Shown here: positions 6,460-6,691 of the stretch, piece after piece
Layout of the letters: the number at the start of each line of letters is the position of its first letter
Position numbering within the stretch: the stretch's first letter is position 1
NCBI GenBank assembly: GCA_016213455.1
Contig: JACRAG010000068.1
Location: 1-6,691 of the forward strand
Reading direction: 5' to 3'
From: Anaerolineae bacterium
Lineage (GTDB): Bacteria; Chloroflexota; Anaerolineae; Anaerolineales; Anaerolineaceae
DNA length: 6,691 nt
The notes under the pieces: generated by a model
Told to the model about the DNA's origin: nothing
What the model saw: only the letters and a program-made list of their open reading frames with translations
Database searches by the model: none
Translations under genes and position numbers: made by a program

Positions 6460-6636
6460 CAATTTCCTCCAACAACGAGAAGAGTAGAGAAAGACCAAAC
6501 ACTGGTGGCAGCATACTGCCATTTCGGTAGTTGGGTATTTTCCAACCAGGCATACACATAAAGTTTGACAGGAACACCCTGGTGGTCAACACCTCCTCAA
6601 ACTGGCACAATCTCGAATGGGCATTACCAGTAAGGA
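6460..6636 (-). promoter_or_regulatory. 177-base gap between permease and binding-protein genes, with RBS and a small hairpin
   Basis: The gap holds GGAGG (6466-6470), the ribosome binding site six bases before the binding-protein ATG. It also holds a TGGCAG/CTGCCA stem (6506-6511 with 6516-6521) and a GTTGG/CCAAC stem (6530-6534 with 6542-6546). Neither stem is followed by a T-tract on the - strand, so no terminator is claimed. The gap is long for an operon and could carry an internal promoter, but I see no convincing -35/-10 pair. Confidence 0.45.
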
Positions 6637-6691
6637 CTAACCTTTAATCGAGCCGATCATCAACCCCTTGACGAAGTACTTCTGAACAAAG
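6637..6691 (-). CDS. C-terminus of a sugar ABC transporter permease (partial)
   Basis: The - strand reads in from the window edge and ends at TAG (6639-6637). The 17 residues FVQKYFVKGLMIGSIKG match the conserved C-terminal tail of MalG-family inner-membrane permeases, especially the LplC/YtcP subgroup, whose members end in a very similar FVQKYFVKG-MIG- string. The rest of the protein lies outside the window. It would form the membrane channel that receives sugar from the adjacent binding protein. Its pairing with an LplA-type binding protein is what the family predicts. Confidence 0.85.
   Translation of the reverse strand, partial: FVQKYFVKGLMIGSIKG

Noticed and set aside
6460..6522. Upstream in-frame start for the binding protein at 6522
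   Set aside because: It would place a Cys/Arg-containing segment before the signal peptide. The start at 6459 has a proper ribosome binding site and a standard lipoprotein signal.
5125..6561. Long + strand open frame of 478 codons opposite the binding-protein gene
   Set aside because: It mirrors the codon structure of the real - strand gene. The Gly/Phe/Leu-rich repeat near its end is just the antisense of the QPAAE units. It has no family similarity that I recognise.
6371..6610. Small - strand frame of 79 codons overlapping the binding-protein start
   Set aside because: It begins at a non-ATG codon, runs out of frame into the binding-protein gene, and has no domain signal. Its region is better explained as a leader.

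Overview
The window looks like a piece of a bacterial carbohydrate-utilisation region, most likely from a member of the Chloroflexota (Anaerolineae-like). The clues are a lipoprotein solute-binding protein with a long Gln-Pro-Ala-Ala-Glu linker directly after its lipobox, a second lipoprotein with a Glu-Val-Thr-Arg hexapeptide stalk, and a one-component regulator with a LuxR-type helix-turn-helix. The assignment is inference from protein style. No rRNA, tRNA or other taxonomic marker is present.

Left half, + strand: the last 19 codons of an unrecognised gene end at 60 and are followed by a strong hairpin terminator (83-123). A promoter-like region then leads to two genes that are probably co-transcribed. 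The first (228-1118) is an unusual membrane-anchored regulator: an N-terminal LuxR/GerE helix-turn-helix, a proline-rich linker, one transmembrane segment, and an extracytoplasmic domain resembling a CBM6-type beta-sandwich. The second (1174-2508) is a secreted lipoprotein carrying a repetitive stalk and a Kelch beta-propeller with seven repeats.

Right half, - strand, convergent with the left half: transcription enters from the right edge. It passes through the C-terminus of an ABC sugar permease (6637-6691), then an LplA-type family 1 solute-binding lipoprotein (4726-6459), then a 673-residue cytoplasmic glycoside hydrolase of the GHL6 type, possibly a GH151-like alpha-L-fucosidase (2605-4626). 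A stable hairpin lies between the binding-protein and hydrolase genes. A hairpin with a T-tract on the - strand lies in the convergent gap near 2531-2569.

Working model (inference): the binding protein and permease import an oligosaccharide and the cytoplasmic hydrolase cleaves it. The transmembrane regulator and the Kelch lipoprotein may sense or bind glycans at the cell surface and could regulate this or another sugar locus. The most unusual item is the regulator's architecture, in which a LuxR-type DNA-binding domain is joined through a single membrane helix to a sugar-binding-like ectodomain.
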